From the NCBI GenBank assembly GCA_032718475.1, contig JAUCBJ010006868.1, forward strand, positions 1 to 22,145: DNA of 22,145 nt. Reading direction: 5' to 3'. The first letter of the stretch is position 1, and each line of letters begins with the position of its first letter. This DNA comes from Nemertoderma westbladi (lineage: Eukaryota > Xenacoelomorpha > Nemertodermatida > Nemertodermatidae). The position numbers were made by a program, and so were the translations under genes. This document shows positions 9,474 through 17,720 of the stretch, one piece after another. The notes beneath the pieces were generated by a model. It had not been told where the DNA came from. It worked only from the letters and a program-made list of their open reading frames with translations, and did no database searches.

Positions 9474-9700
9474 TCAACACAACAGCATCCAACTTATACC
9501 AAACTATACTGTATGGCACCTATCTTCCACAAATTACAATATGTACAGTAACAAACTCTGAACTTCTTTGAGGAATTGCTGAGATATGAACTTTTAAAAG
9601 TTGCATGTACTCGTGCTGTATTTTGCCATCACTGCCCTGCAATTATGAAAATAACTAACTAACATTTTATTTTTATTGCAGGTTGATTCTAGAATAATTG

Positions 9701-10016
9701 ATGAATTTAGCAAAAAATATACAAAGGAGAGACACAGAGACTATTGACGAACGATCCAGATACCTATAGATGTCTACACATACCACGCATCAAAACTCCA
9801 AACTAAGCTACAGTACAAACTAAACTGGCGCTGTGGGATTGCGGTGAAAATGAAAACGGTATTGATACACAGGAGGGTCACCGTCACAGCCTTAACGACG
9901 AAATCGCATTATTGGAAACTTCTGCTGTGGGAATAGCAATGCAGATAATTCGTACAAAGTTAATGGACATAAATTCTATATTATACAGTATGTTTAATGC
10001 AATTATAATAATGTAA
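9701..10016 (+). pseudogene. Unknown element protein segment, broken copy
   Basis: This corresponds to the open frame at 11906-12172 in the inverted copy. Here the frame hits TAG after a segment of about 50 bp that is absent from the other copy, and one base is missing in the AAACTAAACTGG stretch. The remainder reads ALWDCGENENGIDTQEGHRH and continues to TAA at 10014-10016. I do not recognise the family. Confidence 0.45.
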
Positions 10017-10303
10017 TTATCCTTTATGTATCATAGAATACAAGAAAATAAACTGTAACATTATTTTCAGCTTCTTTATCTTAAACTTTATAGCCTTTAT
10101 ACTGTATTAATTAATTTTTAACGAAACAACAGAAATAATTTTAGAACTTTTTACATTTCTCATTACATTTTACATGTCTCAAGTTTACACTCCATTTGGC
10201 TCCCTGATCCAATCTTAATGGTTAGCAAATAAAGTACTTTCTGTATAATATAGGCGAATAATAAATTTCTCATGGAACCAAAATAATAAACGAAAGATAA
10301 GAT

Positions 10304-10408
10304 CAAATTAATATAAAGGCCACGAAGTTTAGAATAAAACTGTTGAAAATAAAGACTACAGTATGTTACAATCTTTCTTGTAATATGATACAAAGGATAA
10401 TTATAATA
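10304..10408 (-). repeat. Fragment of the inverted element
   Basis: TAATATAAAGGCC, then GTTGAAAATAA and GATACAAAGGATAATTA, matches the 11565-11905 side of arm B but without the 250-bp insertion found there. It is therefore a third partial copy, in the same orientation as arm B and facing arm A. It stops where the palindrome at 10405 begins. Confidence 0.6.
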
Positions 10409-10546
10409 TTTTATTGTTAAATTTCTGAATTACTTAACGCTTGTCCTTGGACAAGCCGTAAATATAGTAGATAGATGGATTATTTGCGGCTCGTCCATAG
10501 ACGAGCGTTAAGTAATAAAGAAATTTAACAATAAAACAACATATTA
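10405..10546. repeat. Long palindrome with a hairpin in each arm
   Basis: The arms at about 10405-10463 and 10481-10546 are near-perfect reverse complements around a loop of about 17 bp. They share GTTAAATTTCT, TTACTTAACGC and the distal GCCG(T/C)AAATA block. Each arm also has its own small hairpin: GCTTGTCCTTGGACAAGC on the left and GCTCGTCCATAGACGAGC on the right. Differences within each small hairpin are paired (CTTG/CAAG versus CTCG/CGAG). It is a candidate miniature foldback element; no clear target duplication was identified. Confidence 0.75.
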
Positions 10547-10867
10547 TAGTGTATAATGTACTTTTATCTCACTTCGGTCCCTCGTTTCAATATTTCACTA
10601 ACTCGAATATGATAATAACTCGAAATAAATTTTCCAGTATTTACTAATTATCATAGTGCGTTAAGGCTCGCCTTTACTACGTGGCTCGCATGTTCTCGCT
10701 GTAATGCCTCAGAACTAAACATTAGATATACTGTATTGTACTGTATGTCCTACTCATCTTCACATCCAAAAAAGCGACGTAGATTAGGATTTGTATGGTT
10801 TTTGACAATTTTATAATTTGCTTTATAATTTTTTATTTTCAAAAATCCTGACCTGCGAGAAAGTGGT
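10547..10867. other. No gene recognised
   Basis: AT-rich sequence with no protein similarity seen on either strand. It leads into the minisatellite beginning at 10868. Confidence 0.45.
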
Positions 10868-11075
10868 GAAAGGTAAGTGTAGTTGGGTGGAAAAGAGACA
10901 ATGTTGAGTGTACTGTAGTTGGGTGATAGTTGGGTGAAGTTGGGTGGAGAATTGGGTGTAGTTGGGTGAAAGTTGGGTGTTGTTGGGGGTAGTTGGGTGA
11001 AAGTTGGGTGAGAGTTGGGTGGAAGTGGAGTGTAGTTGGGTGAAAGTGAGTCAAAGTTGAGTGTAGTTGGTTGGA
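10868..11075 (+). repeat. TTGGGTG minisatellite, diverged copy
   Basis: GTAGTTGGGTG and AAGTTGGGTG units run through this stretch with many substitutions. The GGCTGACC end block is not present, unlike the other three arrays. The minus-strand open frames covering it are Pro/Thr/Asn repeats dictated by the array. Confidence 0.8.
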
Positions 11076-11512
11076 GAGTTTGGTGTTCTGTGGGACGAGT
11101 CACGCAGTCAGGGCGATAGGGCAAAGGGATCAAGTCAATGTTGATCACATGAGGATTTTCGAATGGGTGGAATGTCTGAAAGATTAAATACACTTCTCCC
11201 ATTTCGTTGTTTGTAATAAAATAAGCTGAATATTGTCATATCCTACTGTACATATACTGTACAGTATGTACTAGAGACCACAAGCCGCGTCTATATGATT
11301 ACGTTGATCAACGTCTGCAATTCTCTACCCGAGTGTGTGAATTATTATTTCTACTACTGTAAGATCTGTAATGTATAACGATCTTATCGATTCTCATACT
11401 GTAGAGATCTTGTCCATTCTGGCATCGCCTGTATGTGAAGATCATAATAAGTTCTTTGCAGAAATTCCCTTGAACTGTACAGATCTTACCAGATCCCCTT
11501 TTAGTTTATCAA
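11076..11512. other. No gene recognised
   Basis: Mixed sequence with repeated AGATCTT words (about 11360-11500) but no coding or RNA feature I can support. Confidence 0.4.
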
Positions 11513-11582
11513 AAATGTAAAATGTTCTAAAATTATTGCTGTTGTTTCGTTAAAAATTAATTAATATAAAGGCCATAAAGTT

Positions 11583-11833
11583 CGCCCATGTGAATAATAC
11601 CAGGATTTCACTTTTCGGTCGACATTTTATTGGAATTTTATGTATGAAGATTTTTTATTTTTTTTAATTTATCTTTTTGATACGTTTCGTTTTGATACGG
11701 CTAAATTTCGTTTATTGTTTTGGTTAGATTCAGCCCTTTTGTAACCTGTGATTTTAATGAAAACCTGGGATTCTTCACATGGGGGCAACTGCAAAGTTAA
11801 ATATATAACGGCAGAAAGTGTTTACATGGGCCC
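11583..11833. mobile_element. Miniature inverted-repeat insertion in arm B
   Basis: Arm A is continuous where arm B carries these roughly 250 bp, so arm A acts as an empty site. Ends contain CGCCCATGT and, at the other side, ACATGGGCCC. A longer inner inverted pair lies at 11584-11611 and 11758-11787 (GCCCATGTGAATAATACCAG versus the complement of CTGGGATTCTTCACATGGG). The interior includes TTTATTGTTTTGGTTAG and TGTAACCTG, the 68-bp satellite blocks. The target duplication is unclear. Confidence 0.6.
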
Positions 11834-11905
11834 AAGATTAAAATAAAGCTGCTGAAAATAATGTTACAGTTCTTTTTCTTGTATTCTATGATACATAAAG
11901 GATAA

Positions 11906-12172
11906 TTACATTATTATAATTGCATTAAACATACTGTATAATATAGAACTTATGTCCATTAACTTTGTACGAATTATCTGCATTGCTATTCCCATAACAG
12001 AAGTTTCCAATGCGATTTCGTCGTTAAGGCTGTGACGGTGACCCTCCTGTGTATCAATACCGTTTTCATTTTCACCACAATCCCATAGCGCCAGTTTAGT
12101 TTTATACTGTAGCTTGGATCGTTCGTCAATAGTCTCTGCGTCTCTCCTTTGTATATTTATTGCTAAATTCAT
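11906..12172 (-). CDS. Small unknown protein within a repeated element
   Basis: An open frame of 88 codons from ATG at 12172 to the stop at 11906, in the middle of the element. The central part reads ALWDCGENENGIDTQEGHRH and then SLNDEIALETSVMGIAMQII, rich in charged residues. I do not recognise a family. Comparison with the inverted copy shows several synonymous differences (GCG CTA versus GCG CTG; TGT versus TGC), two or three conservative replacements and one 3-bp indel, which hints at past coding selection. A polypyrimidine-TTATTGCAG acceptor-like site lies just upstream, but its downstream frame meets a TAA before this ATG. The real exon structure is therefore uncertain, and it may be a remnant terminal exon. 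Confidence 0.35.
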   Translation of the reverse strand: MNLAINIQRRDAETIDERSKLQYKTKLALWDCGENENGIDTQEGHRHSLNDEIALETSVMGIAMQIIRTKLMDISSILYSMFNAIIIM

Positions 12173-12393
12173 CAATTATTCTAGAACCAACCTGCAATAA
12201 ATATAAAACGTTAGTTTGTTATTTTCATAATTGCTCAGCAGTGGGGGCAACATACAGTACATGAAACATTTAAAAGCTCATATCTCAGCAATTCCTCGAA
12301 GAGTTTGTTACTGTACATATTGTAATTTGTGGAAGTTTGGTGCCATACAGTAGGTATAGTTTTGTGTAAGTTGGATGCAGAGTGGAAGTGGAT

Positions 12394-12519
12394 GTTGGGT
12401 GTAGTGGGGTGGAACTGTGTGGGTGTAGTTGGCTGAAAGTTGGGTGTAGTTGGGTGAAAGTTGGGTGTAGTTGGGTGTAGTTGGGTGAAAGTTGGGTGTA
12501 GTTGGGTGTAGTTGGGTGT
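12394..12519 (+). repeat. TTGGGTG minisatellite in arm B
   Basis: GTAGTTGGGTG and AAGTTGGGTG units, less regular at the left edge (GTAGTGGGGTGG). It ends in GTTTAGGCTGACC at 12518-12530, matching the array at 269-370. Confidence 0.9.
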
Positions 12520-12714
12520 TTAGGCTGACCGTTCCTGTGCTCATTGCTGTTGCTACCAGCTCCTTTTCGTATTATTACTATATCTATCTGTATATGTCCA
12601 CCACATAAAGGCCCGTTCACATCCAACGGAACGGTACACCGCGTGGTGTACCGCAAGGCCAGCGGAACACCGCTGACTGCAGGACTGTGAACGACCCAAC
12701 AGGCAGACAGGTAG

Positions 12715-13435
12715 TTAATACTTAATAAGGTACTTCCGTGCCCAGGTCACCCAGTCACCGGGGTAATCATAATATTGGTGGGGGAGTTTCATCTTTTTCA
12801 GGTGACACAAAATTAAAGTTATACCAAATATTTCGGCCTACAGGCAGACAGGCCTTTATCAATGGATATATACTGATATAGGTATTACAGGGTGTATTAT
12901 TAAAACGCAATAATTTTTATTGTCCATTTTTATCCTTTTTTTGTCAATTTTTTTTTTATTTTTTATGTCATCCAAAAGTCTAATGTTAGGTTCCATGCTA
13001 CCGGTTTCTCTACTGCTGTTCTCTCAGGCTATCAGTACCGGTTAGTATATATATAGCACTATTTTGCTGTATTGTATGTACAGACTGACAGATGTAGGTA
13101 TAAAGCAGGCAGCATGCCGATCCTAGTAGTAGTAGCAGAGTAGGTATAAAGCAGGTATTTCTGTATTTTAGTACCGGTACCGGCACTGGTACTGCTATAG
13201 GCCTACTGTGTAGCCTACCATTTAAATACGGTAATGGTAGGCCTACCGGTTGTGCTAATAAATTTTAAATAATTGATAGGCGAAACTGGATTGCAGGATT
13301 GTGGAAAATGTGGATATACCTTTCACATAATTTAGGCCTTACTGTATTAGTTTTATAATCAATAATGGATCATGAGTCATGACTACTGTCTGAGTATTGT
13401 TACGGATAGCGGCTCCACTACTTCCAACAGCACAG
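12715..13435. other. No gene recognised
   Basis: AT-rich sequence with scattered ACCGGTACCGG and TAGGCCTAC words. GTAGGTATAAAGCAGG is duplicated at about 13095 and 13140. No protein or RNA gene is supported. Confidence 0.45.
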
Positions 13436-14038
13436 AAGGCCCGCCTCTGTAACCTGCCCCTTTCCCTCAATTAGTTAAATGATCGTTTATTGTTTTGGTT
13501 AGAAAATCCCGTCTCTGTAACCTGCTCCTTTCCCTCAATTAGTTAAATGATCGTTTATTGTTTTGGTTAGAAAATCCAGTCTCTGTAACCTGCTCCTTTC
13601 CCTGATTTGGTAAAAGTGACTGTTTATTGTTTTGGTTAGAAAATCCCGCCTCTGTAACCTGCTCCTTTCCCTCAATTAGTTTAAGTGATCGTTTATTGTT
13701 TTGGTTAGGAAATCCCGCCTCTGTAACCTGCTCCTTTCCCTCAATTGGTAATGTTATCGTTTATTGTTTTGGTTAGAAAATCCCGCCTCTGTAACCTGCT
13801 CCTTTCTCTCAATTGGTAATGTTATCGTTTATTGTTTTGGTTAGAAAATCCCGTCTCTGTAACCTGCTCCTTTCCCTCAATTAGTTAAATGATCGTTTAT
13901 TGTTTTGGTTAGAAAATCCCGTCTCTGTAACCTGCTCCTTTCCCTGATTTGGTAAAGTGACTGTTTATTGTTTTGGTTAGAAAACTCGGCCTTAACCTGC
14001 TCGTTTCCATCAATTGGTAATTGTTTTTGGCTATAAAA
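13436..14038 (+). repeat. 68-bp satellite array, about nine units
   Basis: CTGTAACC begins at 13447, 13515, 13583, 13652, 13721, 13789, 13857 and 13925, with a degenerate last unit after 13985. Each unit contains CTGTAACCTGCTCCTTTCCC, a variable middle and GTTTATTGTTTTGGTTAGAA. The variable middles fall into types (AGTTAAATGATCG, GGTAAAAGTGACTG, GGTAATGTTATCG). The pair of types in units 2-3 recurs in units 7-8, suggesting a five-unit higher-order step. Confidence 0.9.
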
Positions 14039-14244
14039 TGAGTGTTTTGCTACGTCATGTGGTAATCGATTATCGACAACAACCACAAACTATTAAATAT
14101 AGAGTCTTTTTACCACAGGCGCATATGGAAATCTATCTCATAGTCTATAAATCATGGAATCATGGAATGTTTTGGCACAGGCATAGTGAAATCAACTGTC
14201 TGACAGTCCAGAAATCAGCAGTCTGACAGTTTGAAGAAATACAT

Positions 14245-14360
14245 ACATAAAAAGTCATTAAAATGACAATAAAAGTCATTAAATGGACAACAAAAGTCAT
14301 TATGCATAATTCGTAAAAAAAAGTGACAAAAAAAGTCAAATAAATTGACATAAAAAATCA
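14245..14360 (+). repeat. AAAAGTCATTAAA low-complexity repeats
   Basis: AAAAGTCATT occurs at about 14250, 14272 and 14295, with related AAAAGTCAAAT and TTGACAT further on, in AT-rich DNA. This is a short, irregular tandem pattern with no coding content. Confidence 0.45.
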
Positions 14361-14506
14361 CTGCCTTATTAAAACACGTAAAACACACCAACGTACCGAC
14401 AAAAAGGAGTACCGGTAATTCCTGATTCATGAAGAATGATTAAGGTACCGAAGGGAATACGTACAGTAGATAACTAATTAAATAAATAATATCGGTCAGG
14501 GGCAGA

Positions 14507-14925
14507 GGGGGGGGGGGGACTGGTATCTGGGTATTATTTAACATGAAAATATAAAAATATATAAAATTAGCACCAAATTATAGATTGTACAGTACACGTA
14601 AGTCGTAAATGTCATTTGGGGGGGGGGGGGGGGGGGGGTCTAACTACAGTACACCGACTAAGGTAAATCTGCACCAAATCAGTATGCGCAGTACCCACTC
14701 AACTCAACTCAACTCGGGATAGGCTCGGACCTATATTAGCAGATTCACCCAATGCACATAACTAATAATTTTTATAATTAATATTAAATAAATAGTAATG
14801 CAGAGGGGCAACTGGCAGGTATCTATAGCATTGCTAGTGGCGATACCAGCCAGTTGGGGGAGGGGGGAAAGAAGGGCTGTAGATAAGAGGATTGGGTAGG
14901 GCAGAGGAGGGGAGGGGGGGGGGGG
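14507..14925. repeat. Cluster of poly-G tracts
   Basis: Uninterrupted G runs lie at 14507-14518 (12), 14618-14638 (21) and 14914-14925 (12), the last preceded by further G-rich sequence from about 14856. They are not visibly arranged as an inverted pair like the G26/C25 unit. Such runs could form G-quadruplexes and are prone to length errors in sequencing. Confidence 0.85.
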
Positions 14926-15158
14926 TTCGTACACTGAAAGTCGTATTTTAAGTTTATTTTTATTTTTAATTGTATTGCTAGCTACATCGGTTCTTAGTAT
15001 GGTGACTTAGTTATGATGTCGTGTTATGGTGATCATCTGTATTGTAGTGAGGGGAGTGGGGCTGTGCTCGTATAATACTACTGGTATTTACGCTACTTTC
15101 TGACGAAGGGGTTGTACTTAAGATTTTATATTTTTAATTTTTAATATCCGGGTCATGC

Positions 15159-15865
15159 TTATAATTTAGTAAGAAGATAATTTTTGAAATTTTTTGAGAA
15201 GCTTAATTTAGATTTATTGTATTTTATAGAACTTGGGATTTTATTCCAAATAGAAGGGCCCTGAAAACTCAAAGATTGCTGGGTTGATGTTAGTCTGACT
15301 AGTGGTAGATGGTAGAATAGTTGTGGATAGAGGAGACCTTATTGAAACGAAGGGCGATAGTAGATGTAATAGATTTAGAATTAATTTCGTGCATAAATAT
15401 ACCTACTTGGTGCTTATATAGAGAGTCGAGAGGGAGAATGCCTAAAGATTTATATAGAGGAGCTGAAGAAGATTGATAATGGCTGAAAGTTATGCATCTA
15501 ATGAGCTTATTAATTTTAATACGTAGGGGTTTTAGAGTAGAATTATATGTACCTCCCCAAAGTAGAATACCATAGTGCAGATAGGGATGAATTAAAGAGA
15601 AATAGAGTAGACGGAGTATATGGAGAGGAAAAATATGACGGAGTTTATAGAATATGCCAGATATTTTTTTAATTATACTTCCAACATGTGATTTCCAGTT
15701 GAGTTGTTTATCTACCCAAATTCCGAGGAATTTTGTACTAACAGTCTGTTTTATAGGGCGATAATTTATTTGTATTAAAGGAGTTTCGGTAGATGTGTTT
15801 ATTGTATTAGAGAAGATTGTGTATTCAGTTTTAGTTAGATTAAGAGAGAGTCGGTTACTAACCAC
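15159..15865 (-). pseudogene. LINE reverse transcriptase, 5-prime-truncated 3-prime end
   Basis: The minus strand encodes the C-terminal part of a non-LTR retrotransposon reverse transcriptase. NRLSLNLTKTEY (the N-x-LSLN..KT connection), FLGIWVDKQLNWKSHV and YFSLIHPYLHYGILLWGG are typical of the region after the catalytic palm in Jockey/CR1-like elements. The catalytic (Y/F)xDD motif and everything before it are missing. The first frame stops at TAG near 15299. Continuing in another frame, RLTSTQQSLSFQGPSIWNKI and a Lys/Ser-rich tail follow to TAA at 15159-15161, matching the usual LINE C-terminus, so one frameshift is present. Sequence to about 14930 is probably its 3-prime untranslated tail. 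It is non-functional. Confidence 0.75.
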
Positions 15866-16191
15866 TAACTAACTACCAACCAGAGTCGAATTCGTTCACG
15901 TGTACGCCTGTACGTGTTCGCTTGGCTTAACTTTTGTTTAATTTTAACGGAGAATGCATGAATGTGGTCGGTAATTGTAGCGTGTATGTCTTTATAATGT
16001 GCCCCTATAGGTTCCTTACGATCTCTATTCCTTATCGAATTCTTATGTCGCCCAATCCTGTCACGCAGTCCCCCGACGCTTTCACCAATATAATAACGGG
16101 TAGTTGCAGAGTTGTGCGCTAAACCGCGCGGTTTACCGCAGCCCATATAAACAATGTTAAAACAATTAATGTAATTTCCTGTTGAATTCAC
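15865..16191 (-). pseudogene. GIY-YIG endonuclease-like fragment
   Basis: The 108-codon minus-strand frame contains TRYYIGESVGGLRDRIGRHK, then a stretch with PIGAHYKDIHA and ending RTRERIRLWLV. This matches the GIY-YIG fold pattern seen in Penelope-like retroelements and related metazoan stand-alone proteins: YIGE, an Arg in LRDRIxxH, PIGxHY and an RxRE near the end. The first GIY strand may be the VYM in NIVYMGCGK. No reverse transcriptase precedes it within the window. The frame ends at TAG directly against the LINE fragment, sharing a base, so the LINE probably truncated it. The weak start and GC-rich palindromic upstream sequence argue against an intact gene. Confidence 0.5.
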
Positions 16192-16334
16192 AGTCCACAG
16201 ATAGACAATCAGTTACCGCGACGGTACCGTTGGGTGTGAACGGGCTCCGGGTAGTGTACCGTGTACCGCAGGCTTACCGCTTCAGTACCGCCAGACTACT
16301 TTACCGTCACGCACCGTTGGATGTGAACGGGGCT

Positions 16335-16544
16335 TAACTGATTAATTTAGTACAATAGTATCTGTGTAAATTATTTCAATAAAGAAATAATTTAAGTGAT
16401 TAATGTAATAGTGGTTCCGCAATACTTCTAGTTTTGGGCACAAGCGCTTTTAAAAATGACGTTTTAAACATTATTATAATTATTGCATCAAGAAACTCAT
16501 TGCTAATATCATTAGCACTTACAGCTGTTAATTAATCGTAGGTT
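16335..16544. other. TRNT1 downstream region
   Basis: About 210 bp between the candidate TAA-flanked element and the TRNT1 stop codon. I see no AATAAA on the minus strand. The AATAAAG at about 16379 is on the plus strand. The TRNT1 polyadenylation site is therefore not identified. Confidence 0.4.
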
Positions 16545-17206
16545 CTAACTACATTTATCACCGTTTGTGGTCTGAATAGTTTGTTTGACCGATTCCACAC
16601 AATCTAATAACTCCTCTCTCGTCATATCAAAGTTGGCCTTCTTCCATCTTTCTCTTAATCCCGTTAATAACGGACCCAATTCCTTACGATGATTGACAGC
16701 TGATATATCCATGAGATCGACACCAGAAACGGGCAATTTAGGGACTTTCCATGCCGCAAACTCTTCTAAAATATCAGTTTCTCTCCTGGACAGTAAAAGT
16801 TCTTTGCAATGAAATATGGATTCAGCAGTATCCGAGGGTCTATTATCCACAACGTAATCCTGCAATGCCTTGAGACTGTTCCTATCAATGTTCTTAGCGG
16901 CTACGACCATAAAGATACCAAGTTTCAACGCTTTATTAGGGAATTTAACTCTATTGTACATTCGAGTTATATCAGACTTATCGCTACACAAACTAGATAG
17001 AATAGTCATAGGGTGCGGCGTGTTAGCCGAGGTTGTAGCATTGTTGTAGGCCGTCTCCATGGCAACCAGGTTGGGGTCGGGAGGTAGACCCACGTGTGTC
17101 GCCACTCCGAGATCGTATATTAACCGGAGTATATGCGGAGCCATCCTCCCGTTAGCAATCCGGTGTATCTCCACCCATATCCGTTCCCCACTAATCGCAT
17201 CCAATC
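16545..17206 (-). CDS. TRNT1: CCA tRNA nucleotidyltransferase, exon 2 (C-terminal)
   Basis: Encodes residues 266-485 of the CCA-adding enzyme, which adds CCA to tRNA 3-prime ends without a nucleic-acid template in mitochondria and the cytosol. The exon follows TTTTTTTTCCAG (acceptor AG at 17208-17207) and opens with two bases that complete a Gly codon, giving GLDAISGERIW across the junction. That corresponds to the conserved GxxxISGERIW segment of class II CCA enzymes. The rest is the helical body and tail, including HILRLIYDLGVA, FPNKALKLGIF and KLPVSGVDLMDI, and ends in a Lys/Thr-rich stretch with a stop at 16545. No frameshift or internal stop is seen. Plus-strand frames over it are shadows. 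Confidence 0.93.
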
Positions 17207-17486
17207 CTGGAAAAAAAATAGAATCCGTTATGAAAAAACATAATTAATTAGGTACCGGTAATAAAAGTAATAATATCATGATAAAATAAAGTATTTAAAT
17301 TAATAAATATATTAATTAATTAAATAACGATTATGGTGCAAAATAAAACTATATTATTATGTAATAAATATTAATAATTTATTTTATAATTTCAATTGCT
17401 ATAGTTTTTTACTCTTCTTTTATTTTTTATTCATTAAATACCGTTAAAGTTTATTTAAATTGAAGTTGAATTATATATTTGTGTGT

Positions 17487-17508
17487 GGGGGGGGGGGGGG
17501 GGGGGGGG
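17487..17508. repeat. Poly-G tract, 22 bases
   Basis: A run of 22 G after GTGTGT and followed by AGGGGG, inside the TRNT1 intron. On the transcribed strand of TRNT1 pre-mRNA it is a poly-C run. Confidence 0.95.
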
Positions 17509-17580
17509 AGGGGGATTAAATCAATATAAAATATAAAATCTTCCAAGAACCCAATTATAGCCCTAAAACTACTAGGCTAA

Positions 17581-17612
17581 GGCCGGGTTGCACACGTTGA
17601 CTTAAGTTAAGT
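17581..17612 (+). repeat. Harbinger left TIR
   Basis: 32 bp from GGCCGGGTTGCACACG to TTAAGTTAAGT, identical to the reverse complement of the right end. Similarity ends at base 33. Confidence 0.95.
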
Positions 17613-17720
17613 GTCTATTTTTTACTTAAGTTGCAACTTAGTTAAGTAGGCACTTAGACTTAAGTAAAATTGCGTTGCTCATTCTAAAGTTAAGTTTTCT
17701 TAACTAAGTGGTACTTAAGT
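17600..17720. repeat. Harbinger subterminal ACTTAAGT repeats (left)
   Basis: ACTTAAGT (a perfect 8-bp palindrome) or near variants (AACTTAGTTAAGT, CTTAACTAAGT) recur at least six times in about 120 bp. The right end shows a similar but shorter set at 20461-20500. Such arrays are plausible binding sites for the transposase or Myb partner; this is inference. Confidence 0.7.

Larger units (their letters stand above)
9319..10158 (+). mobile_element. Minisatellite-bearing element, arm A
   Basis: This segment matches the reverse complement of 11513-12530 over nearly its whole length. It starts with GGTCAGCCTAA, followed by the CACCCAACTA array and a region with a splice-acceptor-like TTTTTATTGCAG (to 9681). 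It continues through a protein-like segment to AT-rich sequence ending near AACTTTTTACATTT. GGTCAGCCTAA next to the minisatellite also occurs, inverted, at 361-370, so it looks like the true element end. The opposite end shows no inverted match to it. The class is unknown; Helitron-like elements sometimes carry tandem arrays, but I see no diagnostic 3-prime hairpin. Confidence 0.7.
11513..12530 (-). mobile_element. Minisatellite-bearing element, arm B
   Basis: Inverted copy of 9319-10158. On the minus strand it runs from GGTCAGCC at 12530 through the minisatellite, a TTTATTGCAG acceptor-like site and the protein-like segment, to AT-rich sequence near 11513. It carries an extra insertion of about 250 bp (11583-11833) absent from arm A. 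With arm A it forms a long inverted repeat with a 1.35-kb spacer. Confidence 0.7.
12609..16334. mobile_element. Candidate Harbinger-type element, 3.7 kb, composite
   Basis: The left end AGGCCCGTTCACATCCAACG and the right end (minus strand) AGCCCCGTTCACATCCAACG match over about 21 bp with one difference. Both ends are flanked by TAA (12606-12608 and 16335-16337), the TWA-type 3-bp duplication of PIF/Harbinger elements. A second similar right-facing end lies at about 16228-16247 (CCGTTGGGTGTGAACGGGCT), so nesting or re-insertion is possible. The left end includes the hairpin GGTACACC-GCGT-GGTGTACC. No transposase is visible inside. The contents look secondarily acquired. Confidence 0.5.

Noticed and set aside
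9164-9571. Thr/Pro/Asn-rich open frame over the minisatellite
   Set aside because: It is a translation of the CACCCAACTA array. The same applies to frames at 10750-11202, 12285-12656 and 208-489.
14160-14430. Cys/Phe-rich minus-strand frames resembling membrane peptides
   Set aside because: They derive from AT-rich AAAGTCATT-type repeats and overlap each other in different frames.
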